Notes: generated from the letters alone by a model not told the origin. Positions 1 through 15,132 are shown, counted from the stretch's first letter. The stretch: DNA of 64,000 nucleotides from Moniliophthora roreri (GCA_001466705.2 LATX02000178.1:62001-126000); one strand, 5' to 3'. Numbers and translations: made by a program.

Positions 1-1767
1 GGATGGCTGCCTCGATAGTACAATGGGACCATTATGATGCGATTGACTAGGGTTTACCGCAGGAAGAGAAGCAGTCGAACTGACCATGTCAGCCCGAACA
101 TTCGCAGTTGTATTGGGGGGAGTAGGTATTTGGCCACGCTTCCTGCTAGAACTCTCATCTTCATCCACATTCCTTTTGCGCTTTCGTCCGGAGCTGTCGT
201 ATACCCCATTGGGTCGCTCTTCCAAGCCGGGAGGGGCAGGCTCGTTGTCCTTCAAGCGAAAGTTGAGTATATGTCCCAGATCGCTTGCATCGGCTTCCCC
301 TCCGATTGACAAATCGCCTAATATGCCTGACTCCCGGCGAAATGACGGATTGGATCGAGAGAGTGAGCTATCACTCCTTGATGAAGTAGAGAAGGAGAAC
401 GATGCAGAGCGATCTACTTCACCAGGCGGTAAGCCAACCTTCCTTAGTCTGACCGTTTTCATCTCCTTCAAAAAGTCTGCCATCTTGTCCGGTTGCAGGC
501 CAACTGTTGGCTTGCCTGTCCTCCGGCTGCCCGACGTACTGCTACTCAAACTCGAGTAAGCTGGGTTGATCGGCGCTTCAGTGGGAGTTCCCGCATGTTT
601 CAGCGAGGCGCGAGCGCTTGCAAACAAGGTTTGGGCATCCATTGATGAGGGTGCACGGATCAGTGTTGCTGGAGGTGGCGGAGGCGGCGGTGGAGGCGGC
701 GGAAGATGATTAGAAGTCATGGTAGTAGATGCACCCGTTGATCGTTTGGACAGCTATGGACAGCTAATGTCAACATTCTCGGCGAAGATACAACCAGAAT
801 AATCCGCACCTCTTCTCTTAATCGCCTAACTTCCTCTTCGAGAATCCTGATGCGCTCCTTGTCGTGCTCCCAAGCTTCACGCTGCCCTTGATCTGCCTTG
901 TCTCTATCTCTATCCCAGCGCTGTTGATTCCGCATGTGCTCTTCTCTCGCCTCATCAAGTTCTCTCTCTTTTCCTCGCACACGAATCTCTCCTGAAGTGT
1001 CCAGGTCCGAGTGCCGACCGCTGCTGGCACCATGCAGACCTAACTGCCTTTCCTTTCCCTTCGGGTTTCGTGATATAGGTAGGGGTGGAGGCGGCATCGC
1101 CAACACATCCTCATCACTGTACTCATCCAAGTGGTTTGTATGAGCCTTCTGCTTCCCCTTTCGTTTAGACGGCGCTGGAGACCTGGATAACGACGAGGAG
1201 TTAGCCTCACGCCGGATATAATAAGACGTCTGTACTGACGGTGATGATATAAAGCTAGCAGGTGTTCCATACCGTTCCGAAGGAGTTTCATGTCTCGCGC
1301 GTTTTGAAGGACCTGGTTGGTCGTCTGAGTCGGAATCGGCGTTGTCGTGGTCTCCGCATAATGTTGGCGCCATTGAGGGAGACCGAGGAAATAAGGACCC
1401 CGGCATAGTCGTACGCGACGACGACGAGGGCTTGGATGACGATGAGGCTGCATTTTTCTTGTTCTTGACGCGTTTCTTGGGTTGTTGATGTCCAGTGTTC
1501 TAATGCGGGAATTAATACATCAATTCTGAGGATTTCTGCAGCAGAAACTTGGCAACATACGACAGAGATTACACCGCCAGTGGCATTTGTGACAAAAGAG
1601 CCGACTTCGCGTGAAACATAGTTGAGAACGCCAGAAAACAGTCCTTGCGACTGGTCTCCCATCAAATGCGAGAACAAGAACGAGATGAAGCCCAAACAAA
1701 CCAAACAGCCTGCCATGACCGATATCCCGGTCCGGTCTCCGGCCATGACCAGCGATTTCCTCGCCAT
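1..1767 (-). CDS. Membrane-anchored coiled-coil, polyproline protein (3' partial)
   Basis: Not a family I recognise. I join three exons: 1767-1561, 1499-810 and 753 to the window edge, all phase 0, with introns of 61 and 56 nt. About 550 residues are visible and the frame is still open at base 1. Residues about 16-34 form one hydrophobic segment (GCLVCLGFISFLF), so the N terminus is probably membrane-anchored. A basic, Ser-rich stretch follows (KKRVKNKK), then an acidic/Ser low-complexity region with PSKRARHE. A charged coiled coil (RDRDKAD...EEEVRRLREE) ends exon 2. Exon 3 begins with a run of about twelve prolines, then a segment with MADFLKEMKTVRLRKV that faintly resembles a WH2 actin-binding helix. 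That resemblance is inference only. The N-terminal exon could belong to a separate gene, but splice phases and frame support a single one. Confidence 0.6.
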
Positions 1768-2003
1768 GATCTACACAGGCAAACCAGAACGAACCCTCTT
1801 CTGCAGTCGGGGTAGCCGTCCGTTACAAGTCAGTCCGAAAAGACTCGTATAAAGCACCGAAGCAATATGCCCCTGCAGTATTTGTCTACAACTGGGCACC
1901 GTCATTCCGACATCATGCATGATGGACATCCCTAAAATGATTGGTGTCAGTGAGCTGACCTTGGAGTTGACGGCCAATCCACTTCTATTACTGTCCGCCC
2001 ACC

Positions 2004-3877
2004 ATGGAGATACTGCTCGCAATCGCAACTGCGCTCGTGGCTCGTACCATCCTACTGACGATATATCGTTTGTCATTCCATCCACTACGACGTTATCCGG
2101 GCCCATTACTCGCTGCTTGCACGAACTACTATCACATCTACTACGACGTGTTTTGTCATGGAGGCTGGCTGGACCATTTAAAGGAGCTGCATCGAGTGTA
2201 TGGTGGGTTCCAACCTCGATTAGTGAAGGTGAACCCATTGCTGAACTATCTTAGGTCCCGTCGTCCGGGTAGGGCCGCGAGAAGTACGTCTTGAATTCGC
2301 GCCAAATAGCCTAAATTGACTCTTCCGCAAGCTTCATTTCTCCGATCCCAATGCCTACGACGACATCTACTTGGCCAAATTCATAAAAGATCCGAACCAT
2401 TATAAAGCTTTGCCAGTTTCAGATGCTCTAGTCAGTACTACAGACCCCCAAGAAGCATCGAAACGTCGTTTGAGACTTGGGCCGTACTTCTCCAGAAAGG
2501 CCGTTCTTGAATTAGAATCGCAAGTTCAGAAGAATGTGCGCATCGTGTTTTTGCTCTATAGCTTCAACGTTAATAACGCGTTACGCCCCTTAGGTCAATA
2601 GGCTCATTGAGACCTTGTCCTCGTTCACACCAGGTGGCCGGTCTGCAGACCTTCTCCTGGCGTATCGATCGACCTCGGTTGACATCATGACGTCCTATCT
2701 CTTTTCACACAAAATAGGCGCCCTTGATGTCCCAAACTTCCAACATCCTCTCGTTCTCGTGATGGACTCCGTGCTTCAAAACGTGTGGATTCAGAAACAC
2801 TTTATGTCCCCATTTCCATTGGAGAACATCCCTCACAGCATCCTTCGTCGAATAGCACCAGCCATGAACCCATTCCTCGACTTGATAGAATCCATCTCTC
2901 AAAAAGTGGGTGAATATACGCTTAACCCACCCTCCACGGATGACGCTGGGCATAAACTTGTCTTCGATGCCTTCTTGAGTGAACATCGAGATGACTCCTC
3001 TGCAAGCCCATGGACCGTGCCTCGTAAAGAGCTGCTTGAAGAATGTCTCCAATTGCAATTTGCTGGCACTGATACTATTGCCAGCACTTGTATGGTCGGT
3101 TCATTTCATCTACTTCGGGAACAGGATGCCCTGGCACGACTGAAGAAGGAGTTGGTTGAAGCATGGCCGGACATGGAGTCACATATGACCTACGATTCAT
3201 TGGAGAGACTACCCTACCTGGTTTGCCTTTTCAAGTCTCAATGATCTTTGAAACTCGTGCTGATCATAGTATAGACTGCTGTCATCAAGGAATCCTTGCG
3301 CTTGTCCCCTGGAGGTGTTAGTCCCTTTCCTCGTGTAGTTGGACCATCAGGCGCGACCGTCGCTGGATGTGAGGTGCCAGACAAGGTAACTCTTGGCATC
3401 ATAGCTTATTATTATTATCTGACTAACGCCAAACTGTCTAGACTACTGTCTCTTGCGCATCTTACTTCGTTCATACCAATCCCTCCATCTTCCCGGACCC
3501 TGACCGCTTTATACCAGAACGTTGGCTGGGCTCTAACACTCGCGAGCTTGAAAAGTACCTGGTTCCATTCACAAAAGGACCAAGAACATGCCTTGGGATC
3601 AAGTTTGTGCAGTGATATCCCTATTCTATTGTTCACACGGACTGATACTATTTCAGCCTGGCTTGGTGCGAGCTTTATCTGATTTTTGCCAACGTTTACA
3701 GGAAGTTGGATCTGACGTTGGATGACACTCAGTGAGTCATCCCCCTGGACATAGAAACATATGCTAACATACTGTACCGTCGCTAGCGGCAAACCCAGTC
3801 TCGAATTCCGAGATTATCTTCTACCTTTATATTGCGGAAACAAGCTTCGTGCTTTTGCACAGCTCAGATGTCCTTGA
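2004..3877 (+). CDS. Cytochrome P450 monooxygenase
   Basis: Heme-thiolate monooxygenase, probably ER-anchored. The N terminus has a hydrophobic helix followed by RRYPGPLLAA, the proline-rich hinge. Six or seven exons can be joined; after the first junction the protein reads VVRVGPRELHFSDPNAYDDI. Visible motifs in order are the I-helix AGTDT (about 3065), ExxR as KESLRL, PERW, and the heme loop FTKGPRTCLG with its cysteine. The last exon ends AQLRCP at TGA 3875-3877. The hinge and the HFSDPNAYDDIY block recall the fungal TRI4/CYP58-like clan, which often oxidises terpenes or polyketides; this is family-level inference. No key residue is missing and no internal stop is needed, so the gene looks intact. 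The neighbours do not reveal its substrate. Confidence 0.85.
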
Positions 3878-4482
3878 GTAACGACGTTTTTTGAAACATA
3901 TGACGGAACGATGAACTAACGCAGCACCACATTCACACAAACTCAATAGCTAACTGCGCGAACATTCCTGTGTTCGTGTTTGAGTTTTCCTTGTACTTGT
4001 AGTGTATGCATGTAGTGAAGTTATTGGTCCGTAGAACGCGGAATTTGGAGCATTGGAATCAAAGTTGGAAGTTGTTTTCACGACTTGGCCCTCTCTCCCT
4101 GACCGTTCACTCTTCGCTTTCGTCTCCGATTCGGTCTTCGGATATGCGAGCTGTGCACCATTTTTCAGGTGTCGCTATTCCGGTGAGGATGAATGGTTTC
4201 ATGCTTTGTACTTCTAATGTTTCAACCTTGTTCTCTAGAATGCACTCGGTTGCCACAATGCCTCAGCAAGCCCAACATTTACCTACCAACGTAAGTGTCA
4301 TAAGCAGGAAGTCATGAATTGTACGCGGGAATCAGTAGGGATGCACGTCGATCGGAATGATCAAGGCTCAGATCTCAGATCCAACACGTATCCTTTACCG
4401 AATCATTCCTCTAGATGATCCAAAGTTTTATAGAACAATTCTGCAAGACTGAGTACCGCAATTCCCTTCTCTTTTCTAACTC

Positions 4483-6659
4483 ATGGTTTCTCGTACTCTC
4501 AACGAAGATGTTTCTGTCTGGAAAGGCAGCCACGAAAACGTCAATCCTTCGTGAGTGCTCACCCCACCGATACAGGTCGGCGCTGCTTACTCTGCAATTG
4601 GAGTGGTTTTAATCCTCGCTTGGAGTGAGTGATCGGCATACTGCGCACTAGCCCGGTGCTGAACCTGTCCACAGTGGACGCAACGATGAGCGTACTGCAG
4701 AAATATGCCGAGTCCCATCGCCAGCTATATCCTGGATCTGATATAGTCGTGGTTCAGTCGCATATGCATTTCTTTTGGAGCAGCGATATTGAAAAAGTGA
4801 GTCCTTTCCTTTGTGTTAATAGGCTCGGATCATTCAGTGACCTTTTTCTTCAGAAAAAGACACTTGCACCTGTAGCTGATTACGTCCTTTCTCGAGTCTA
4901 TACTCGTGGACTCAACACTTCGGGAAGGGGGATGATCGTTCACACATTCTCGAACGGTATGTGCACTTTTAATTTCAATGAAATGGCTAAGGTGGCCCGA
5001 TTGAGGTTCCCACGCCTCCAACTTCTGACCCTATCAGAACTCCTAGTATCTCGCCTCAAAGATATCGAAGCGTCATTGCAGAATTTACAATACCACCGCT
5101 GTGTCCCCATTGCCCTCATATTTGATTCCCTTCCTAGACGCGTGAAGAGGCCTGGTATGCGATCTATTGAAGTCGCGTCATCACAGGTTCACATTCCTGA
5201 ACGACTATCTTACTTCCGGCCAATTATCTTAATGTCTATTGCCCATCACGTCCACACTGAAGGTATTCCAAAATATTTTCCGGCACTCCATGCACATCTT
5301 TGTCGGCCTGACGTGCTCCCGGGATGTACGTTTAGCACCCCTCGGTTGTATGCCTATTCGGACACTGATGAGGTGGTGGCACATGAAAGTGTAGAAGAGC
5401 ATCTCGAGGGAATTCGAACTGAAGTACGCGTTTGAGCAAGGAAACATGTGGTGAACAATGGCTTCTGAAGAACAGGTAAATTGAGACATTTAGACTGTTT
5501 GCTCATCTCACTTTCAGGCTCAGGTTCCCCTTTTGAAGCTCTACTACCGCTAAATGTCTTGAAGGATCCTGTCGAAGTATTCTCATCGTTCGATTGTAAA
5601 CTAGAGTCGTCACTCAATGAACATTAGGCCTGTGAGCGGCCCTTTACCAACGATGGCAAGCATATGGTGAAGAATGAACACGTGTATGTGAATGTATTCT
5701 CGGGCTTTAACCAAGCACTCCCGAAATGGTTTCCAATCCTTCATAGACACCTTCGTCGGCCTGACGTGCTCCCAGGATGCACGTTTGACGGCGCTCAAGT
5801 GTACATCTACTCGGATGCCGATCAAGTAGTCGCGCATGGAATAGTGATGTTGCGGGCTGGGCTCAAGCCCTGATACCCAGCCTGACCGAGCCCAGGGCTC
5901 ATGGTACCCGACCCAGCCCTATGGAGGGCTTTGCAGGGCTGAAGGCTCGGGCTCACATCTCAGAAAGCCCAAGCCCTGGGCTTGAGCCCGGGCTTGTCAG
6001 TATATGTGCCACCCATGAAGAAGTGCAGAATTTTTGGCACTAACCATGGCTATGACATCCGAGATTCTGTCTTGGAAGATGTAGTGCATGTGACTCCAAT
6101 TTTCCGGTCGAAACTCTGGATAAGACCTGTTTTGGAAGGTTCCCACGCATAGGTATTTTCTTTCGGTTACTTCGCGCAATGCCTTCGACGTGTAGGAAAT
6201 CCACTCAAACAACTGGTAATGTTGCATTAACTGCTTATACAAGTTAAATGATGGATATTTAACTCTTACAGGATCTCATTTATGCATCCTGAGCCAATCA
6301 AACTACCCTGACGTGCAAATTGATTTCTGGTTAGCAAGCCCGGGCTGAGCCCGAGCCCTGCCTAAGGCTTGGGCTTTACACGGCTCAGGGCTCGGGCTCA
6401 ATGTTCGACAAGCCCAAGCCCTCTGGAGCCCTGCCCTGCCCCAGGGTATTGAGCCCAGCCCGGCCCGCAACATCACTAGTGCCATGGAAGTGTAGAAGAA
6501 CACATTGAGGATATCCAAGGCCTATCGCCCAACATGCAGTCAAAGAGGTTCACTGGAAGCTAGCATGTATTGCATGTAAAACAGGATCCAAAAAGGTATT
6601 GGGGTGCTGTGGAACAAGCATGGAAGGAGGCCCTCCGTCAAGCAACAGTTGATATATAA
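4483..6659 (+). pseudogene. DUF829 (TMEM53-like) locus, internally duplicated and broken
   Basis: The start reads NEDVSVWKGSHEN, then VVLILAWMDA, SDIVVVQSH, MIVHTFSN, VPIALIFDS and YSDTDEVVAHESVEEH. Together these give the order of a DUF829 alpha/beta-hydrolase-like protein. A first core (to about 5435) is followed by a second, diverged copy of the last part (5664-5845: RPDVLPGCTFDGAQVYIYSDADQVVAH). The second copy is split by a MITE at 5842-6478 and resumes as GSVEEHIEDI. It continues to the family C-terminal signature KRYWGAVEQAWKEAL, ending at TAA 6657-6659. Just before that signature an in-frame TAG sits where the motif GS-x-HVLH should continue. The first apparent intron near 4553 would be only 25-36 nt, so the N-terminal join is also doubtful. 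I infer a tandem exon duplication followed by insertion and decay. Confidence 0.6.
5842..6478. mobile_element. hAT-type MITE with GGGCT-rich ends
   Basis: The 637-bp element begins TAGTGATGTTGCGGGC and ends in the inverse, GCCCGCAACATCACTA. The TAGTG...CACTA termini fit the hAT consensus. Both subterminal regions are crowded with GGGCT/AGCCC and CTCGGGCT motifs, as expected for transposase-binding subterminal repeats. There is no coding capacity, so it is non-autonomous. It interrupts the duplicated DUF829 exon. The direct repeat CATGGAA is found at 5835-5841 and 6483-6489, four bases beyond the right terminus, so the 8-bp target duplication is imperfect. Confidence 0.7.
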
Positions 6660-6790
6660 TACATTCAAACTGTGATTCAAATATAGGTAAAAGTAAATTA
6701 CTTTTATATCAAATCAATTCTGTTATCCTCAATGCGAAGGCAGCTATGATTATGAAGCGGAAATAAGATAATTGTCGAGGAATGTGGGTA

Positions 6791-7243
6791 GCGTTGATGT
6801 CCCGACCTCAAGGACCGTATGGATACGAGGGCGATAGACGATGGGGGTACTTTGAGCATATTCAAGGCGAGACTCTAAGAGCTGAGATAAGACCAGCAAT
6901 TGGAAAGCGCACGCCCGAAAGGGTGTCAATCAGGAAGGCCAAGTTCAGGTGAGCCGAGGGAGTACGTACCATTTGAGAATGTGTGAACCAACATCCCTTT
7001 TCTGTAGTAATAGTATTCGATTCCCGAGCATAGACCGGGAGCAAAGATATTCAACTGCAGGTTCAACCGTTTTCCCCTGACCAAGGAAACCAAATTGAGT
7101 ACTTGTTAGTCAATAATGTCATTGAATGTCGACGAGAGTAAATAAGAACTCACAATAGGTTCATGACTACCTTCCCAGATAGAGACGTTCTCGCTCAGAG
7201 CATAAAGGGCCATGGATTGGGGAACCGATCTTTGCTGCGACAT
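6791..7243 (-). pseudogene. DUF829 relic, inverted relative to the neighbouring locus
   Basis: The minus strand from ATG 7243-7241 reads ALYALSENVSIWEGSHEP, matching the first exon of the DUF829 locus at 4483 (NEDVSVWKGSHEN). After an intron it reads KTVEPAVEYLCSRS (compare KTLAPVADYVLSRV) and then, with a shifted frame, the VHTFSN block at about 6985. A further exon LLESRLEYAQ matches LLVSRLKD. The central WMDA/VVVQSH exon is missing, so this copy has lost the hydrolase core. It lies head-to-head with the biotin gene and overlaps its presumptive promoter. It is useful as independent support for the exon borders of the damaged copy next door. Confidence 0.5.
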
Positions 7244-7326
7244 TTACGACCTCGGAATCGCTACCTGACATCCTGTGTGTAAGTTACTGGACAGCTACGC
7301 ACGTCACTGCTCCGGGTAATCAGGAC

Positions 7327-9920
7327 ATGTCTCTTCTCTTCAAACACCTTCGGATCCACCAGGTATTTGGGGCGAACACCGATGTTGGCAAGACATTGTT
7401 GACCACAGCGCTCGTCAGAGCATCTGCGGCTTCGAATAAGCCCGTTTTCTACTTGAAACCAGTCAGTACAGGTCCCCCTGAAGGAGCGGATGATAAGTGA
7501 GGTCCTAACAATTTTGTCGAGGATCTTTGCTCACTTTTATCTTGCAGGCATATTCAGCGATATACTACTTCTTTGAGAGAACGCGTCTCAATAAAATGTC
7601 TTTTCCAGTATCAGGAACCTGTCAGTCCGCACCTTGCAGCAAAACTTGCAGCAGACAATGGTGATCTCAGAGGTGTTGGTACCCGTTATTCCCCCGTCTA
7701 ACGCCGCTCTGACGTTGTTTTATTACCAAGATTCCCTCGGACGATACCTTTGCTAATTCTGTGGCCAATTTCATCCGACAATGCGCGTCCAAGTCGTTGG
7801 ATAAGGCTCATATGTATGTGGAAACTGCAGGAGGTGAGGGGTAGTGAGTGTGATGCGCCGATGGCGAGGAGGAAAAGGTACTCATTGCGGGATTTTCTTC
7901 CAGGCATTCACAGTCCAACACTATCCGGCACAACTCAGGCAGAAGCCTATCGCTCTCTCTTTCTCCCCACCATTTTGATCGGCGATTCAAAGCTGGGCGG
8001 GATATCCACTACCATCAGTGCTTACGAGGCCCTTGTGTTACGAGGTTACGTCGTCGACTGCATTCTCCTCTTCCGGGACGAGTATTATCGGAATTGGGAA
8101 TATCTCAAAGACTATTTCGCTGATAGAGGAGTACGCGTCTCCACTGTGCAGGCACCTCCAGAACGCTTGGCAGATCCCTCTAGAAACTTTGAAGTGACCG
8201 ATAGGTACTATCAAGGGTTGCTGAACGAAAATGCGGACGATGGAATCCCCCAAATCATTACCCATCTCGACAACTGCCACGAAGCCCGCATCGCGGACCT
8301 GCAATCGATGCCTCGCAGAACATTAAATTCCGTATGGTGGCCTTTCGTACAGCATGGCTTATTTCAGGATGAGAAGGACATCATGGTCATCGACAGTGCT
8401 TACTCCGATTACTTTAGCATCCAATCACCCAACCAAAACCCCGGCTCATCTCTCCTTCAACCCCAGTTTGACGGTTCTGCCTCTTGGTGGACACAAACAT
8501 TCGGCCACACAAATTCTTCGCTTACCTTAGCTGCAGCCAGAGCAGCAGGTCGTTACGGACATGTCATGTTCCCTCGAGCTACCCACCTTCCGGCACTACA
8601 GCTCGCAGAGTATCTCGTGAATGAAGGACCCGGGAAAGGTTGGGCCTCACGCGCATTCTTTTCCGACGATGGGTCTACGGGCATGGAAATTGCGTTGAAG
8701 ATGGCCCTTCGCGCGTATACTTCACGCCAGGGTTCGTCTTTGACTACCGCGGAAAAGAAATCTCTCGGTATCCTTGGATTGAAAGGAAGCTACCACGGGG
8801 ACACCATTGGCGCTATGGACGCTTGCGAAGAGGGTGTCTATACGTGTGAATGGCACAACGCGAGGGGGTACTGGCTAGACCCGCCTTCTGTCTCTATCCA
8901 GAACGGTAAACCTATCATTACGCTACCTGCAGGCGTGTCATCTTCGGATTCGGGCGAAACCATGATGCCTGCTGAATCACTTTCATGGATTTATGATGTC
9001 GAGGCCCGTCTGCAAACTCCCCAAGCAGATATTTACGGAACCTGGATCCGCAGAGTGCTCGACAACCTCCAGCCGCGACAAAATCTGGCAGCGTTGGTAA
9101 TTGAGCCTCTGGTATTGGGTGCTGGTGGCATGATATTTGTCGATCCTCTCTTCCAGCGTGTTCTGGTGGATGCTGCTCGGAAGGCAGGACTCCCGGTGAT
9201 CTTTGATGAAGTCTTTGTTGGCCTTCATCGTGTCGGCCCAGAGAGCGCGACATCCATTCTTGGCGTGAAGCCCGACATTTCTGTCAACGCAAAGGTGTTG
9301 ACTGGTGGCCTTGTTCCCCTCGCAGTTACCCTAGCATCGGATTGGATCTTCCGAGCGTTTTTAAGTAACAACAAGGCGGATGCTCTGCTGCACGGTCATT
9401 CCTACACCGCACACGCCATAGGCTGCGAGGTTGCGAATGAAACGCTTCGGTTGATCCAGAAGGTGGTTACTGGAGACCATTGGAGGGCTGCTCAACAGAG
9501 CTGGCAGACATCCGATACTCCCAGTACTGTGTTCAGTCTGTGGGATCCCAGCTTCATTGATGCCGTATCCAAAAACCCATCTGTGCAGGAGGTCATGACA
9601 CTTGGTACAGTGTTGGCTATCAAGCTGAAAGACGACGATGCAGGTAGGAAAAATGCGGCTACTCTGGGATACCGATTGTTCTAATTTCTAATTCTTTTCA
9701 CTCAGGGTACGCCTCACATAGCGCCGAAGCGGTCTTCAAAGACCTTGCTGTCGCTGATACGCCAGACGGCTCTCTTTCTGTATCTCCTGGAGGTGCACCT
9801 TTCGGAGTGCATTTCAGAACACTCGGAAATGTGGCCTATTTTATTACCAGTCTGAACAGTGCACCGTCTACCCTTCGCTCCCTAGAAGACAAAATATGGC
9901 GAACTCTCCAAAGTTCGTAA
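7327..9920 (+). CDS. BIO3-BIO1: Bifunctional dethiobiotin synthetase / DAPA aminotransferase
   Basis: Catalyses two consecutive steps of biotin synthesis: KAPA to DAPA (PLP- and SAM-dependent) and DAPA to dethiobiotin (ATP, CO2). The N-terminal half is BioD-like, starting MSLLFKHLRIHQ with the P-loop GANTDVGKT, then KPVSTG, VETAGG and GDSKLGG. The C-terminal half is BioA-like: SWWTQTFGH, FFSDDGSTGMEIALKMALRA, FDEVFVGLHRVG, and the PLP lysine in NAKVLTGGLVPL. Five exons are joined by four introns (7497, 7681, 7834 and 9645 donors), all with in-frame junctions. The last exon ends RTLQSS at TAA 9918-9920. Length is about 800 residues, as expected for the eukaryotic fusion, which in other fungi and plants is usually mitochondrial. 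ATG 7327 is the first in frame before the P-loop; I see no convincing presequence. Confidence 0.93.
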
Positions 9921-9984
9921 ATCTCTGCATTAGTACAATAAGATAGAATGTAGAGTAAACAGATCCAAAATGTGTTAAATAGCC

Positions 9985-13142
<3,158 letters not shown>

Positions 13143-14147
13143 AGTGAGGTAAGAATGGGCATGGAGCAGTGATAACCTGGTAGTGATAGAAGCCGAGAAA
13201 GGTGAATTCAGCGCGCGAACCGTGTCACTATCCTCTCCCTCTACCACCATCATCGACTTTTCCATCCTCTCGTACAATTCACAAACATCGCCTTAGTCTG
13301 GCACTATTGTTCCCGTTAGATGTAACACAAGATGATCCGGATTCACTGGAAGGTTATGCACCCCTCCCTTGCAAGCAAGGCTAAGCATAGGAGGATTTGG
13401 CGTCACTACCAAGGGCCCGCCTCTAGAGACTATATGGCACTGCAAATTTCGACTCACGGAATGGCCTCTATTGGCGACACGGACGAAAGGGCGGTCCTGT
13501 GAAACGGATCTGAACACTTGTTTCCCTGTTCCGCTTTTGTCGACAGCCAACACAAGGCCTTCGGTGCGCATGGCGACACATTACAGCAGCTCGAGGCCTA
13601 TTCCTCGTGTGCATCCGCCCTAGCAATTTTGATTCGCCGGCATTAGTTCTGAAGATGAAGAACGAAACGTTATGGAGAAGGAACTCCACCTGACGACCTC
13701 GAATGTTGAGAGAGGAACGCACGCTCACCCCGAAAAAAATAATGCTTGGAGGCTCTTCACAGGCGGGAGCATTTCAACTGAAGCTGGTTCGACACCCGAG
13801 TTTGCTTTGAAGGATGAACTTCGGGTGCCTTTTATGGTCCCACAGGAATCTTAGAGGCTGGGGTCGGTGCGAATAGTCGTCAACTATCCCGCTTTCCGAG
13901 ATCATCTCCAACTCCCTTGCTAGTCGAGATTTCCACATACATCCGGTGCACTATCTGGAAGGATGGGTATGCTTTGACTATGGAAGCATGTACAGACCAT
14001 CGTCACTGAGGGAGCAGTTACAAGTTCTCAAATTCAATCATACAATAGTCGAATATCTTATTTTCCATTAGCTGGTACACACTCAACTTCATACACCTCG
14101 CGACCATGTTACGGATTGATCAGGCCATGTACCGATGTTTCTCTTCA
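13143..14147. other. Intergenic stretch, no supported gene
   Basis: This lies between the VPS34 start and a dispersed repeat. Several ORFs of 60-92 codons occur on both strands (for example minus 13293-13571), but none shows a recognisable motif, a conserved splice pattern or an extended reading frame. CpG content is normal, unlike the 35-44 kb island. Confidence 0.5.
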
Positions 14148-14380
14148 ACTAGAGGATAACTTGTGCCAATGGCACTTATGAATAGGCTGGGCCTTAAGCT
14201 GTTCGTCGCGAACCTTCGGTTCACTCCTCGCAGCCTAATGGAAGTAAGTGCTCGCGGGGCAGCAGTGAGAGTGATAGTGAGCTTGTGCCCGTGGTGCTAG
14301 GAATGGTCACTCGAGAGGGAGGGGCAAGCTGCTCGTCGCCGAACCTTCGGTTCTCTGCTCCTCACAGCTAGTGGGGCGGC
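14148..14380 (+). repeat. Dispersed repeat, CpG-rich copy
   Basis: About 230 bp are nearly collinear with 40365-40600, both beginning ACTAGAGGATAACT and ending near GGCGAG. This copy keeps around fifteen CpG sites (for example GTTCGTCGCGAACCTTCGG), while the 40-kb copy has lost nearly all of them to TG or CA. One site here (CTCACAGC, against CTTGCAGC in the other copy) seems to have decayed independently on the opposite strand. No coding capacity. Confidence 0.85.
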
Positions 14381-14442
14381 GAGCGCTCGTGGGGCAACAG
14401 CCAATCAGATATGACTTTTGCCACGTGATGGTTCATGATTTA

Positions 14443-14809
14443 CTGTACCGGAGTGAATGGAGACAACCAGTAACGGGTAACACAGCCTCAGAAAGTTGTA
14501 GTAAACGGGGACGTAACACAGTAACGAGGCTCAGTTGTTAGGAAAAGTAGTGTTACATCAAAATCATTTTCCAACAGTGGATTCACCTACAATGAAGTCC
14601 TGAATAGTCCAAGTTCCCCTGGTGTAATCACTGAGATTTGGAACTTATGATGATTCTTGTCCAGTACAAGTCTACCAGTAGTACCAGATGTGTACTTGAG
14701 TTGTTAAATATGACTGAGTAACATGTAACGCAGAGTCTGGTTGTTAAATTTTCAGTCATCAGCGATGTAACGCAGGCCTCAGCAGTTGTCTCCATTCACT
14801 CCGGTACAG
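14443..14809. mobile_element. MITE with perfect 25-bp inverted ends and TA flanks
   Basis: The 25 bases at 14443-14467 (starting CTGTACCGGAGTGAATGG) are the exact reverse complement of 14785-14809. TA dinucleotides flank both ends (14441-14442 and 14810-14811), as for Tc1/mariner-type target duplications. The 367-bp interior has no coding frame and carries GTAACACAG/GTAACGCAG motifs on both sides. It lies directly downstream of the dispersed repeat. Confidence 0.75.
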
Positions 14810-15132
14810 TATTCTATTGTAGTCTGTAGACACATCAAAAGCGGCTAAGTCTTCGCGTTGTTACATATCTATAGACCATGTGGAACGTTAGTATACCTCA
14901 TGTCCACTTGTAGTAGTACTGTTTTAAAGACAATCCGGGTTCTTAAAGCTTCACCAGTTGTATCAAGAGCAAACGTCCTTGCACTGGCTTTGCTGCGCAG
15001 GCAATTGCGTAGATCCCTTGAATCCTGGGTCCCGATTGGCGGCCGAATAGAATTATGTAAATCGGCCGATGTATGTCGTTGAATTTGACTCGAAAAAATT
15101 TAGGCGAAGCCTACACTCTTACCCCAACCACC
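14810..15132. other. Upstream region of the ILV5 gene
   Basis: About 320 bp between the MITE and the ILV5 start. It contains no recognisable gene. The MITE inserted at the distal edge of what is probably the ILV5 promoter. I see no clear TATA box. Confidence 0.4.

Noticed and set aside
13293..13571. 92-codon minus ORF upstream of VPS34
   Set aside because: No motif, no splice continuation and no family resemblance.
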